DNA of 64,000 nucleotides, taken from contig OZ251577.1 of assembly GCA_965243805.1 (NCBI GenBank), positions 2,542,001 through 2,606,000 of the forward strand, given 5' to 3'. Both the position numbers and the translations under genes were made by a program. This DNA is from CATQHQ01 sp965243805 (lineage in GTDB: Bacteria; Gemmatimonadota; Gemmatimonadetes; Longimicrobiales; Gaopeijiaceae). The notes below the pieces were generated by a model. The model ran no database searches, was not told the DNA's origin, and worked only from the letters and a program-made list of their open reading frames with translations. Positions within the stretch are counted from its first letter, which is position 1, and each line of letters opens with the position of its first letter. This document shows positions 17,241-29,613 of the stretch, piece by piece.

Positions 17241-19652
17241 TCAGGACACCGGTCGGGTGATCTCGTACTCCACAGGCGGCTCGGCCCCCAGGAGGTGGCG
17301 GACGAAGTAGTCCCAGCGGCGCCGGACGAAGTAGGGCTCGTTGAGGCCGTGAGCCCGGTCTGGAGCCCACACCAGGTCGTAGTCCTTGTTGGCTTTGGTG
17401 AGTTCGTCGATCAGCTGGACGGTCATCGCCGGATGCACGTTGTCGTCCATGTCGCCGTGCATGAGCAGGAGCTTGCCCTGGAGGTTGGCCACATGGGTCT
17501 TGTTGGCTTCGTCGGTGAAGTTGGTCGTGCCCGACGCCGAGTCGGCCGTCAGGAGTCCCTGGTACTTCTCGGCCCAGTAGATGTTGTAGCTGGCGTTGTC
17601 GTGGTTCCCGGCGCCCGACACGGCGACCTTGTAGAACTCCGGGTACTGGAACATGGCGTCGGTGGAGGCAAAGCCGCCGCCGGAGTGGCCGTATATCCCC
17701 ACCCGCTCCAAGTCCATGAATGGATAGCGGGCTGCCAACTGCTTGATGGCGGTCACGTGGTCGGGCAGTCCGTTGTCGTTGAAGTCGCCGTAGTAGATGT
17801 CGTGGAACGCCTTGGAGCGATGGGGCGTCCCCATGTGGTCCAGCTGGATCACGACGAAGCCCAGCTTGGCCAGGGAGAAGTCCTCGCCGCCGGACTTGAA
17901 GGTCCAGGAGCCCACGCTGCCCACCTGCGGCCCGGGGTAGATGTGGTCGATCACCGGATACAAGCGGGACGGGTCCAGGTAGTCGGGAAAGTAGATCAGG
18001 CCGTAGATGTCGGTAACGCCGTCTCGGGCCTTCACCTTGAACACCTCGGGCGGCCGCCAGCCCACCTCCTCCAACTTCGACACGTCGGCCTCTTCCAGGG
18101 TGCGGATCGCCCCGCCGTCGTCCAGGCGCTTGAGCACGCTGACGGGCGGATCGCCGATCGTCGACCAGCTGTCCACGAAGAAGCGACCCGACGGCGACAC
18201 GGCGATCTGGTGGTTGCCGACTTCGCCCGCCACGGTTCGCAAGCCGCCGCCGTCGTAGCCGACGCTGTACAGCCGCCCGTAGTAGGGCACCCCTTCCTCC
18301 CGACCGTAGGCCGTGAACCAGATGCGCCGGGCGGCCTCGTCCACATGCCAGATCGCGCCCACCGCCCACGGCCCGCTGGTGACCTGGTTCTTCACGGTTC
18401 CGTCCTTGGAGAAGCGCCAGATGTGCGCCCAGCCGTCGCGCTCGGACCACCAGAAGGCGTCGTCGGTGGACTCGGAGACGTACCAGGAGACGGGGTTCCG
18501 TTGCGAGAACTCCACGAAGGTGCGGGTGCGGTCGCCGGCGACGATGCGGTACTCGCCCGTCGCCGCGTCCACTTCGGCCAGGTGGTTGCTCTTGGACGCC
18601 CGCGTCTCCCAGTTGACGTAGACGAAGCGCGAGTCCGCCGACCACAGCGAATCGACCTGGGAGCCGTTCAGGTACAGCCGGTTGGGGCGGGGCTCCAACA
18701 CGACGCGCACGTTGGCGGGGGCCGGGGACGCGGCGTTGTCCGAACCCTCCTGCTCGCGCTCGACCGCGGCCAACGTCTCGGCCAGGTCCAGGATGTGGAA
18801 CGCCGGCAGTGGGACGATGGAGTCGCCGGGAAGTGCGTAGGGCTGGGAGTAGTGCACCGTGCGCTGGGGCGTGTACGACACGTAGTGGTGGTGCTCCACG
18901 CCCCGCTGGTCGAGCCGCTGGACGACGATCTTGCGCGAATCGGGGGACCAGCGGACCACGGGCTGTCGCGTCCGCTCGTTCTTTATGTCGTTCGGGCGCG
19001 GGTAGGCCAGGCCGTAGCCGTTGAACTCCTCGCCGTCGGTGGTCAGTCGGATCGTGTCGCCGCCGTCCACGGGCCGGATGTGGAGGTCGTGATCCATGAC
19101 GAATGCTTCCCAGCGCTCGTCGGGCGACTTCACGAAGGGCTCCGGGTCCGGCAGGGTGTCGCCGGCTTCGCACATGTACGCCCGGATGTCGCAGGTGAAG
19201 CGCCTCTCGCCGGTCTCGAAGGCGATCCGCTCCTCGTCCCGCTCCACAAAGTCGAACTCCTCGAAGGGCAGCTTCTCCGGGACGTAGCTGGTGTCCGCCG
19301 CCAGCGAGAGGGCCGCTGCCAGCCGGTAGTGGTCGAAGAGGGGCCGCTTCTCGTTGGCCGCAGGGTCTACGAAGGTGAACTCGTGCCCCGCGCCCGTGTT
19401 GTTGCGGTACCAGAAACGGTCCGTGTCGTGGATCCAGTTGGGCACGACCCGACCGCCGGCGACCAGCGGCGAGGTGTGCCACCCCAGCAGAAGCTCCGCC
19501 CGGTGGTAGTCCACTTCCTGGGACCGGGCCGGGAGCGCGGTTGCGAGAACGGCGGCGAACGCCGCGAAAGCGACGGCGACACGTGCTGTCGTCGCACACT
19601 CTACGAATCCGATCTTGCGGGGGTGCTGATCCACTCTCGTCATGTCAGTCAT
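17241..19652 (-). CDS. Secreted S9 peptidase (dipeptidyl-peptidase IV-like)
   Basis: An 803-residue exported serine peptidase. A signal peptide (VAVAFAAFAAVLATALPARS) is followed by the DPP IV N-terminal propeller and a C-terminal alpha/beta hydrolase domain. The catalytic Ser sits in GIYGHSGGGFAS near residue 655, Asp in HGDMDDNVHPA and His in DRAHGLNEP. Family members remove dipeptides from periplasmic peptides. The ATG at 19652 overlaps the stop of the upstream AAA gene by 4 nt. Alternative downstream ATGs (MTRVDQ) are possible. Confidence 0.9.
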   Translation of the reverse strand: MTDMTRVDQHPRKIGFVECATTARVAVAFAAFAAVLATALPARSQEVDYHRAELLLGWHTSPLVAGGRVVPNWIHDTDRFWYRNNTGAGHEFTFVDPAANEKRPLFDHYRLAAALSLAADTSYVPEKLPFEEFDFVERDEERIAFETGERRFTCDIRAYMCEAGDTLPDPEPFVKSPDERWEAFVMDHDLHIRPVDGGDTIRLTTDGEEFNGYGLAYPRPNDIKNERTRQPVVRWSPDSRKIVVQRLDQRGVEHHHYVSYTPQRTVHYSQPYALPGDSIVPLPAFHILDLAETLAAVEREQEGSDNAASPAPANVRVVLEPRPNRLYLNGSQVDSLWSADSRFVYVNWETRASKSNHLAEVDAATGEYRIVAGDRTRTFVEFSQRNPVSWYVSESTDDAFWWSERDGWAHIWRFSKDGTVKNQVTSGPWAVGAIWHVDEAARRIWFTAYGREEGVPYYGRLYSVGYDGGGLRTVAGEVGNHQIAVSPSGRFFVDSWSTIGDPPVSVLKRLDDGGAIRTLEEADVSKLEEVGWRPPEVFKVKARDGVTDIYGLIYFPDYLDPSRLYPVIDHIYPGPQVGSVGSWTFKSGGEDFSLAKLGFVVIQLDHMGTPHRSKAFHDIYYGDFNDNGLPDHVTAIKQLAARYPFMDLERVGIYGHSGGGFASTDAMFQYPEFYKVAVSGAGNHDNASYNIYWAEKYQGLLTADSASGTTNFTDEANKTHVANLQGKLLLMHGDMDDNVHPAMTVQLIDELTKANKDYDLVWAPDRAHGLNEPYFVRRRWDYFVRHLLGAEPPVEYEITRPVS

Positions 19653-20650
19653 GTTTGCTCCGTTGCGGCTCCATCGAAGAACCCCTGCCTCCACAGGTAG
19701 CCCATCTTGTCGCCGTCGTTCATGTACGCCGCCACTTGTTCATTGTCTCGTGCACGGGTGATGCTGGTGTAGCCGGCAGTCTTGGTCAGCCAGAAGACCT
19801 CATTGAGCCGAGCTGCGTTTAGGAAGTCGGGAGAATGCGTTGACACAAAGACTTGCCCGCCTCTTCGCGTGTAGGAGCGGAAGTCCTCTGCCAGCTCTTC
19901 CAGGAGCGTGGGATACAGATGATTCTCCGGCCTCTCAATGCAAAGCAGCGAATGTGGATCGGGGTCGTGAAGCAATGTCAGGTAGGCAAGCATCTTGATT
20001 GTACCGTCGGAGACGTGCCTCGCCAGAAACGGCAAGCCCGCTTCCTGCTCACGCCGAGCGCGATCAATGTGAAAGTCCGAGATGTGCCAGCGCACAATCA
20101 AGTTGCCCAGCGCGACTACGGCCGGAAAGCGCTTGAACTGGGCCAAGCCCTTGATCGCCAGAAGGTCGGGCGACTTGAGTTCCTGCTCGTCTCGGTCCAG
20201 CTCTCTGACGTTGTCGATCTCTTCGGCCTCGTTGGTGACCGCATAGCCCTTTCCGCGCTTGAAGTCCAGGAAATGCCATGGACGCCCCGAACTGAAGCGC
20301 CGGTAGGCAAGGATCTCCCGCTCGACGACAGGCCGTCCACGTCGCTCGCCGATGGACATGGAGTAGGTCACCAACGACTGGTTCTGCTCAGGGCGGTACT
20401 TGATCTCGATGGTGATTGGACCTTCCGAGTCTCGACTGCGAACTTCACGAATACCGCGACTCCCGCCCAGCTTGGACAGTGCCACCCGCACGTTGGTGGT
20501 CATCGCGTCCCGCAGGAAGCCGAAGACGGAGAGCAGTGTGGACTTGCCGGTACCGTTGGCTCCAACGAAGATCGCCAAGCGCGGGATACCCCGCACCGTC
20601 ACGTCCTTGAACGCCCGGAAGTTCCGTACCCGAATCTGCTCGATCTGCAT
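19649..20650 (-). CDS. AAA ATPase of the AAA_15/AAA_21 (OLD-like) group
   Basis: A 333-residue predicted ABC/SMC-like ATPase. Features are MQIEQIRVRNFRAFKDV, Walker A IFVGANGTGKSTLL near residue 27, a signature-like region HVSDGTIKMLAYLTLL, Walker B LLCIERPENHLYP and the H-loop VFVSTHSPDFL. No nuclease or TOPRIM domain follows, so it is the stand-alone type often paired with an effector. Its only close neighbour is the S9 peptidase, which overlaps its stop by 4 nt. It may be a solitary defence-type ATPase or have a housekeeping role. The promoter should lie in the 232-nt divergent gap upstream. Confidence 0.8.
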   Translation of the reverse strand: MQIEQIRVRNFRAFKDVTVRGIPRLAIFVGANGTGKSTLLSVFGFLRDAMTTNVRVALSKLGGSRGIREVRSRDSEGPITIEIKYRPEQNQSLVTYSMSIGERRGRPVVEREILAYRRFSSGRPWHFLDFKRGKGYAVTNEAEEIDNVRELDRDEQELKSPDLLAIKGLAQFKRFPAVVALGNLIVRWHISDFHIDRARREQEAGLPFLARHVSDGTIKMLAYLTLLHDPDPHSLLCIERPENHLYPTLLEELAEDFRSYTRRGGQVFVSTHSPDFLNAARLNEVFWLTKTAGYTSITRARDNEQVAAYMNDGDKMGYLWRQGFFDGAATEQT

Positions 20651-20712
20651 TCGTCCAGCCGTTGGGAGTTCGTGCGTGTGGCCGTTGGGAGCCCACGGGC
20701 GACGCCTCGGCT

Positions 20713-20750
20713 GCAATCATGAAGCGACGACTAGCCGCAATCATGAAGCG
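20713..20750. repeat. 14-bp direct repeat in a divergent promoter region
   Basis: GCAATCATGAAGCG occurs at 20713-20726 and 20737-20750, 24 bp apart, between the divergent AAA and outer-membrane genes. The spacing of about two helical turns would suit a regulator, but it could be a simple duplication. Confidence 0.4.
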
Positions 20751-20882
20751 GCTTCTGGCCCTACGTCAAGGGTGGGGCGTGCAACCCGGAGCGGTTACAT
20801 TGAGGGACGGTTGCGCGGACCGCGAGTTGCCAGCGATCGAGTCACTCAAGCGATCGAGCCACCCGACGGGGAGAGAAGCCAC

Positions 20883-21593
20883 ATGAGGGCGGAGTTTCGG
20901 ATCAGGACCATGCTGGCGACCGCCGTCGTTGCCGGTTGCTTGGCGATGGCGCCAGCGGCGGCTAGGAGCCAGCCGGTCGGCTTCGGGCTGGGCGCCAGGG
21001 CGGGCACCGTGGGGATCGGCCCGGAGGCGTCGATGCGCCTCGGTCCGCTGGGAGTGCGCGGAGGCTACGGGCTGCTTCCGTTGGAGCTCGACGCGGCCCG
21101 CTTCTACGACATCAACGGCGTGGTGACGGCGGCGCTGAAGCTGCCCAGAGACTGGTACACCATCGGCGCAGACTTGCATCTGGGCCAGTTCATGCGCCTG
21201 GGCGGCGGCATTCTGTACAAGCCCGGCAATGTGGTGGCGGAAGTGGCGCTGGAGCCCGACGCCACCGTGCGGCTCGGCGACGAACGCTACGGAGGCAGCG
21301 ACGTCACCGGCTTTACGGGAACGCATATTTCCCGCTCCACGGCGCCCTTTGCAGTGATCGGCATCGGAGCGAACACTCCCGTGGGATTCGGCGTCTCCGT
21401 CGACCTGGGCGTGGCGTTCCTGGGCGATGCGGAGGTGGGTTTGGAGGCGACCGGAGCCGCCGACGTCGTCGGAACCGCCGAGTTTCGAGCGAACCTCGCG
21501 GCGGAGGAGGATCGGATCGCCGACGAGGCTGCCACGTACCTGAAGTACTGGCCCATCCTCAACGTCTCGCTCCGCTTCGGCTTTGGCGGATAG
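20883..21593 (+). CDS. Outer-membrane beta-barrel-like protein
   Basis: A 236-residue protein with a signal peptide (TMLATAVVAGCLAMAPAAARSQ). Alternating Gly-rich amphipathic strands follow (VGFGLGARAGTVGIGPEASMRLG, LHLGQFMRLGGGILYKPG), and the protein ends in LNVSLRFGFGG, like small outer-membrane barrels. No family is recognised. It is followed after 1 nt by an M20 peptidase gene, so they are likely co-transcribed. Confidence 0.65.
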   Translation: MRAEFRIRTMLATAVVAGCLAMAPAAARSQPVGFGLGARAGTVGIGPEASMRLGPLGVRGGYGLLPLELDAARFYDINGVVTAALKLPRDWYTIGADLHLGQFMRLGGGILYKPGNVVAEVALEPDATVRLGDERYGGSDVTGFTGTHISRSTAPFAVIGIGANTPVGFGVSVDLGVAFLGDAEVGLEATGAADVVGTAEFRANLAAEEDRIADEAATYLKYWPILNVSLRFGFGG

Positions 21594-21594
21594 G

Positions 21595-22926
21595 ATGCGC
21601 CGCCTCATGGCGGGCAAGGTGTGGCACTTCGGCCTGTGGGCGCTCGCGGTGGGAGCGGCCGGGCCGGCCTTCGCTCACGCACCGTCCGCGGCAGCCCAGA
21701 GCCCTTCCCCTGAATACGTCCGCGAGATCGAAGCTCTCGCCGCGCGACCCGGAGTCGCCGCCGCTCTCCGGCTGGCCGAGGAGATGAACGGCTGGGCGCT
21801 GGACCGCGTGATCGAGCTCACCGAGATCCCCGCACCGCCCTTCATGGAAGAGGCCCGGGCCCGTCGCTTCGCCGAGCTTCTGCGCGAGTACGGCGCCGAC
21901 TCGGTGTGGATCGACGCCGAGGGGAACGCGATCGGCCTGCGCCGGGGGCGCGGGGGCGAACGCACCGTCGGGTTCGGCGGCCATCTGGACACGGTGTTCC
22001 CAGAGGGCACCGACGTGAGCGTGACCCAGCGGGGCGACACCCTCTTCGCACCGGGTGTGGGCGACGACGCGCGGGGACTGGTGGTCGTGCTCTCGGTGCT
22101 CCGGGCGATGGAGGAGGCCGGGGTGGAAACCGACGACGACGTGATCTTCGTGGGCGTGGTGGGCGAGGAAGGGCTGGGCGACCTGAGGGGCATGAAGTAC
22201 CTGTTTCGCGACCCGGACGCCGCGCCCGCCGCGTGGATCGAGGTGGACGGCAGCGGGTTGGAGGGGATCGTGAGCATGGGACTGGGGTCGGTTCGGTACC
22301 GGGTGATCTTCGCCGGGCCCGGAGGCCACTCGTGGGGCGAATTCGGCCTCGCCAACCCCGCCCATGCGCTGGCCCGGGCCGTCCGCCGCTTCCAGGACGT
22401 TGCCGATTCCCTAACGCGATCCGGTCCTCGCACCAGCTACAACGTGGGGCGCATGGGAGGCGGCACCTCCGTCAACTCGATCCCCTTCGACAGCTGGATC
22501 GAGGTGGACATGCGCTCCGTCAGCCCCGAGAGCCTGCGTCGGATCGAAGTGGCGTTCCTGGCCGCCATGGAGTGGGGGCTGGCCGGCGAGAACGCGCTGC
22601 GGCGCGAGGGACCCCCGCTGACGGTGGACAAGCTCAAGATCGGCGACCGGCCTTCGGGAGAGGTCGATCCAAACGCGCCGTTGGTGCAACGAGCGCTGGT
22701 CGCCACCAGCTACTTCGGCTCGGAGGGGCGGCTGCGACGTTCGTCCACCGACTCCAACGTGCCGATCGCCCTGGGCATACCGGCGGTGACGATCGGCGGA
22801 GGGGGCGTGGGCTTCGGTGCCCACTCGCTTCACGAATACTGGATCAACCGAGACGCGCACCTGGGGGTCCAACGGGCGTTGCTGCTACTGGCGGCGGAGG
22901 CGGGAACAGCCGAACCCGTGCCGTAG
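21595..22926 (+). CDS. Secreted M20 metallopeptidase
   Basis: A 443-residue exported zinc peptidase with a signal peptide (LWALAVGAAGPAFAHA). Zinc and catalytic motifs are GFGGHLDTVFPEG (first zinc His and catalytic Asp), GVGDDARGLVVVL (bridging Asp), VGVVGEEGLGD (catalytic Glu and zinc Glu) and FAGPGGHSWGEFG in the dimerisation domain. A C-terminal GAHSLHEYW supplies the last zinc His. M20 enzymes hydrolyse peptides or acyl-amino acids. ATG at 21595 or 21607 could be the start. Confidence 0.87.
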   Translation: MRRLMAGKVWHFGLWALAVGAAGPAFAHAPSAAAQSPSPEYVREIEALAARPGVAAALRLAEEMNGWALDRVIELTEIPAPPFMEEARARRFAELLREYGADSVWIDAEGNAIGLRRGRGGERTVGFGGHLDTVFPEGTDVSVTQRGDTLFAPGVGDDARGLVVVLSVLRAMEEAGVETDDDVIFVGVVGEEGLGDLRGMKYLFRDPDAAPAAWIEVDGSGLEGIVSMGLGSVRYRVIFAGPGGHSWGEFGLANPAHALARAVRRFQDVADSLTRSGPRTSYNVGRMGGGTSVNSIPFDSWIEVDMRSVSPESLRRIEVAFLAAMEWGLAGENALRREGPPLTVDKLKIGDRPSGEVDPNAPLVQRALVATSYFGSEGRLRRSSTDSNVPIALGIPAVTIGGGGVGFGAHSLHEYWINRDAHLGVQRALLLLAAEAGTAEPVP

Positions 22927-22933
22927 AGGGACG

Positions 22934-22990
22934 GCGCCTTACAGGTAGCTCTCCGCCCGCAAGCAGGCCTCGCCTTACAGGTAGGTCTCC
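22934..22990. repeat. Direct repeat duplicating the end of the SulP gene
   Basis: CGCCTTACAGGTAGCTCTCCG (22934-22954) and CGCCTTACAGGTAGGTCTCCG (22971-22991) differ at one base. The second copy contains the last codons and stop of the minus-strand SulP gene. It is the same pattern as at 3306-3358 and 56701-56740. Confidence 0.6.
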
Positions 22991-24579
22991 GGCGGCATCC
23001 CGAAGACGTTCTCCACGATCTCCTTGGATTGAGGCGGCACGTCTTCCAGGGAGGACGGGACTCCCAGCGCCCGGATCTCCTCGACCACCCGCTTCAGAAC
23101 CAGTGCGCCCGTAAGGTCGATCCGTCCCAAGCCGTCCAGGTGGATGACGACCGCGGACACGCTGCCCGCCTCGGCCAGCCGTCCCATGACCGCCTCCTCC
23201 AATCGGGGCGCCGAGGCGAACCAGAGGATCCCCTTCGCCTCCAGGTGAAGGACGTCGCCTTCCATCCAGCTGGCGAAGCCGGCGCGGCGCTCCCGCCAGA
23301 CGTGGATCGCCAGGGACAGGAGGACGCCCAGCAGCAGCGCCTGTTCGATCCGAGGCGCCAGCAGAAGGCACATGACCAGCGTGAACCACACCACGACCGC
23401 CTGCACATGGGACAGCCTCCACACCTTCACCACGAGCACCGGACGCACGAGCCCGACGACGGCGGCGATGACGACTCCGGCCAACACTGCTTTCGGGAGT
23501 TGCGACAGGACGCCTGCGAAGGGCAGGAAGAGGAACACTGCGGTGCCGGTGACGATGCCCGACCAGCGCGACACGGCGCCGCAAAGGTGGTTCAGGTTGC
23601 TGCGCGAGAACGAGCCGTCCACGGACATGCCGCCGAAAACGCCCGACACCACGTTGGCCGTTCCCTGGGCCAGGAACTCCCGGTCGGGAAGCCATCGCAC
23701 CCGGTCCTGACTGGCGAAGCTGCGAGCAATGGCGGTGGATTCGGCAAAGCCCACGAGGGCGATGACCATCCCCGGGAAGACCAGTTGGGGGAGTCGACGC
23801 CAAGGCAGCGCCAGGGAGGGGATGGGAATGGTGCCGGGCACGTCGCCGACGACCGGACCCGCGTAGCCGAGCCACAGGGACACGGCAATGCCTGCAACGA
23901 CTGCGATGAGGGCGCCGGGCAGGTGGACGTAGATGCGCCGGGCCGCCAGGGTGATCGCCGCCGTGCCGGCCGTGAGTGCGACGGCCGCCCAGTTCCACGA
24001 GCTGGCGGCGCCGAGGACGGTCAGCGCGTCGGCGACGGGACCGCTCTCGGAGCGCGAGACCAGTCCCACCGCAGAGGGGAGCTGGGAGAGGAGGATGAGA
24101 ACCGCGGCGCCGGAGGTGAAGCCCCGGAGCACCGGCTGGGACATGAGGTAGGTGACCTTGCCGGCTTGGACGAAGCCGATGGCGATGCGCGTGACGCCCA
24201 CCACCAGTGCCAGGATCGCTGCCGATCCCGCGTACTCGGAGCTGCCGGGCGGGGCGATCGTCACCAAGGCGCCGTGGGTGAGGAGCGCCGTGAGCGCCAC
24301 GGGACCGGTCTGGATGTAGGGGCAGGAGGCGAAGAGCCCGGCCGCCACCAGGGGCAACGCCGAGGCGTAGAGGCCGTGGAAGCCCGGCAAGCCCGCAAGC
24401 TCCGCGTAGGCCATGCTTTGGGGGATCACGAGCATGGCGACGCTCAGGCCCGCAATCAGGTCGCTCTTGGAGGCTCGGCGCCGGCGCCAAGCGTCGCCCG
24501 CCAGGACCGGTCCCTGCGCCGGCGTGTGGCTCACCAAGCGGCGGACCCGCTTCACCGCCCTCGGCAGCGGCCACCTCAT
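22975..24579 (-). CDS. SulP-family inorganic anion transporter with STAS domain
   Basis: A 534-residue membrane transporter. SulP signatures near the N-terminus are SDLIAGLSVAMLVIPQSMAYAELAGLPGFHGLYAS, here in two adjoining blocks, with PIQTGPVALTAL-type sequence following as YIQTGPVALTALL. About 10-12 membrane segments run to residue 415, then a STAS domain follows (VVIHLDGLGRIDLTGALVL). SulP proteins move sulfate, bicarbonate or other anions. The ATG overlaps the TorD-like stop by 4 nt, placing the gene last in a molybdoenzyme operon, which suggests the anion (perhaps sulfate) is that enzyme's product. The STAS loop reads DLTG rather than DSSG. Confidence 0.87.
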   Translation of the reverse strand: MRWPLPRAVKRVRRLVSHTPAQGPVLAGDAWRRRRASKSDLIAGLSVAMLVIPQSMAYAELAGLPGFHGLYASALPLVAAGLFASCPYIQTGPVALTALLTHGALVTIAPPGSSEYAGSAAILALVVGVTRIAIGFVQAGKVTYLMSQPVLRGFTSGAAVLILLSQLPSAVGLVSRSESGPVADALTVLGAASSWNWAAVALTAGTAAITLAARRIYVHLPGALIAVVAGIAVSLWLGYAGPVVGDVPGTIPIPSLALPWRRLPQLVFPGMVIALVGFAESTAIARSFASQDRVRWLPDREFLAQGTANVVSGVFGGMSVDGSFSRSNLNHLCGAVSRWSGIVTGTAVFLFLPFAGVLSQLPKAVLAGVVIAAVVGLVRPVLVVKVWRLSHVQAVVVWFTLVMCLLLAPRIEQALLLGVLLSLAIHVWRERRAGFASWMEGDVLHLEAKGILWFASAPRLEEAVMGRLAEAGSVSAVVIHLDGLGRIDLTGALVLKRVVEEIRALGVPSSLEDVPPQSKEIVENVFGMPPETYL

Positions 24580-25682
24580 GGGCCGACTTCTGTGCTGGTG
24601 GCTTCCCGCGCCAGACGCGACAGCAGCAGCGCGGTCCCTCCGGCGCGGGCGGACCACCACTCGGCGATCCGGGCGGGCCCGCGTCCGGCCAGCCGATCCC
24701 GCCACTCCTCGGCGCGGCGTGCGAGCCGGAGCAGCGTCGCGCCCGGATCCTGGGCCAGCAGCCCGGCCAGCGCGTAGCGGCGCTCACCGGCGCGGCAGGC
24801 CAGCCCGGCGTCGTGGGCCAGCCGCGTCAGGTCGTCCCGCACCAGCACCATGCCGCAGCGGACCGGTGCCAGCAGCCCGGCCACGAACGCATCACCGCTG
24901 GCGCGGCGGGGATCGGGAAGGCCGGGAGCGGCTCGCAAGGCCGCTGGCAGGACGGCCGACGGCGTGGCTGGTGGCGCGACTGGCAACGCGGCCGGCAGGT
25001 GCTCTGCCAACTCGGGCCGCTGGGGCCGCGCGGGCCGCTCCTCCATGTCGGCTTCGACGGCATCGAGCACCCGGCCCAAGAGCGCCGCCCACGCCTCGTA
25101 GAACGCAGAGCCGCAACCGTCGAACGACGCCAAGTAGGGGCGAAGCCAGGGCGTCAGATGTTCCTGCACCAGGGCGGACGTGGCATGGGCGAGAAGGGCG
25201 CGGTGCGAGGCATCCGGCGCGGAATCACGGCTCCGGGAGTGGCCAGGGCTAGAACCAGGACTAGTAGGACCAGGACCAGGACTAGGCCGAGTAGCCAGTG
25301 GGCGGCCATCCCCGCGCCACCGATCGAGCGACGCGAGCAGGTCGAGCAGCGCGGGCAGGTGGTCGACCTCCGTCGCACCATCGGCGTTGCCGCCATCGGT
25401 GCTGCCGTCCTCTGCCGCCGCGGGGGTTCGGTTGCGGTCCGACCCCAAGGTGCGGTCCAACCCCAACGCACGGTGGAACCCGGCGATCCGTGCCCGAGCT
25501 TCGCCCCCCATCATCCCCTCCGCCCCCAAGTACACCGAGGCGTACGGCCAGCGCTGGGAAGCCACCACCCGCTGGTGCTCCCAAGGCGACGGCGGCTCCG
25601 GGAGACCCAGGGCGGCGGCAACGCCTGCGTGCTGCGGCGACGGCGGCTCGATCAGCGAGCCGAGAGCGCGCAGCAGCTCCAT
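24576..25682 (-). CDS. TorD-family molybdoenzyme chaperone
   Basis: A 368-residue helical protein of the TorD/DmsD group, which protect and load molybdopterin subunits. The diagnostic part is RWPYASVYLGAEGMMGGEARARIAGF followed by DHLPALLDLLASLDRW. Long Pro/Gly/Ala-rich insertions (SPGPGPTSPGSSPGHS and APPATPSAVLPAAL) make it much longer than the usual 180-220 residues. The ATG follows the molybdopterin-subunit stop with no gap (TGAATG). Its neighbour is the obvious client. Confidence 0.78.
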   Translation of the reverse strand: MELLRALGSLIEPPSPQHAGVAAALGLPEPPSPWEHQRVVASQRWPYASVYLGAEGMMGGEARARIAGFHRALGLDRTLGSDRNRTPAAAEDGSTDGGNADGATEVDHLPALLDLLASLDRWRGDGRPLATRPSPGPGPTSPGSSPGHSRSRDSAPDASHRALLAHATSALVQEHLTPWLRPYLASFDGCGSAFYEAWAALLGRVLDAVEADMEERPARPQRPELAEHLPAALPVAPPATPSAVLPAALRAAPGLPDPRRASGDAFVAGLLAPVRCGMVLVRDDLTRLAHDAGLACRAGERRYALAGLLAQDPGATLLRLARRAEEWRDRLAGRGPARIAEWWSARAGGTALLLSRLAREATSTEVGP

Positions 25683-28724
<3,042 letters not shown>

Positions 28725-28753
28725 GGGCGGACGGGGCCGGCGCACAGTGCAGG

Positions 28754-29602
28754 TCACGCCAGCGGGACCGACTGGCCAGCCTGGACGTAGGCGTGCTCGT
28801 ACGCCAGCAGGCCCCCCAGGGCGACGAGAGCCGCCGGCCACGCGAGCGCCGAGGGGAGCCAGAACGCCGCCACGCCCGCCAGCGCACCCGCCACGCCCAG
28901 CCGGAACCACAGCCGGTAACGCCCGTGGACCATCTCTCGTTCCGCCAGCTTCGCGTGGGCGGTGGGCGCGGGCATGAGGACCTCGCCGGCGATCATCAGA
29001 AGGTGGGTTGCGCTCGCCAGGGCCAGCAGCCGCAGCGCCGCGTCGGCGACAGGCGCGGCCGCGACGACCTGGGCCGCAAGAAAGACTGCTCCGCCCCCGG
29101 CCACCAGCGCCTGCGCCAGGAAGTGGACGGGCAGCAGCGGGTTCTGCCACATGTCCCGAGCCTTGGCTTGGCCGAAGAGGAAGGCGGTGTACACGGCCGC
29201 CAGGACGGCGAGGGAGGCGGCGAGCCAGCCGAGCCACGAGGGCGGGGGCGTCCCGGGTCCGACCGCCAGCCCGGGCCCGATCGCCATGAAGAAGTGGGCC
29301 GCCAGCGCCGCTCCGTAGGCGCCGATCACGAAGCCGCCCCGCACGAGCCAGCTTCGCCACTGGGGCCGCGTGAAGATCAGCAGGAAGCGCTTCGGATGCT
29401 CCAGGTCCCAGATCAGGAGGCCGCCGGTCAGCGCCAGGAAGACCGCCGCCAGAACCGGGGTGGTCGTGCGCCAGAGAGAGTCGGTGGCCTCCACCGCGCC
29501 GATTGCGACCAGAAGGAAGGGGACGAGGTAGGCTCCCGCGGCGACCGATTTGGTCCAGGTGTACAGCGAGACGCGAAAGTCCCACGGGGCTTTCCGGGGC
29601 AC
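28754..29602 (-). CDS. NrfD/DmsC-like membrane subunit of the molybdoenzyme
   Basis: A 282-residue integral membrane protein with about eight helices, for example SVAAGAYLVPFLLVAIGAV near the N-terminus. The motif LLIWDLEHPKRFLLIFTRPQ is typical of NrfD/PsrC/SoeC quinone-interacting anchors. It would pass electrons between the quinone pool and the Fe-S subunit. GTG at 29602 (residues PRKAPWDF follow) is chosen because the frame upstream overlaps the Fe-S gene. The stop lies 29 nt before the catalytic subunit. Confidence 0.82.
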   Translation of the reverse strand: MPRKAPWDFRVSLYTWTKSVAAGAYLVPFLLVAIGAVEATDSLWRTTTPVLAAVFLALTGGLLIWDLEHPKRFLLIFTRPQWRSWLVRGGFVIGAYGAALAAHFFMAIGPGLAVGPGTPPPSWLGWLAASLAVLAAVYTAFLFGQAKARDMWQNPLLPVHFLAQALVAGGGAVFLAAQVVAAAPVADAALRLLALASATHLLMIAGEVLMPAPTAHAKLAEREMVHGRYRLWFRLGVAGALAGVAAFWLPSALAWPAALVALGGLLAYEHAYVQAGQSVPLA

Positions 29603-29613
29603 GTCGTAGCTGA

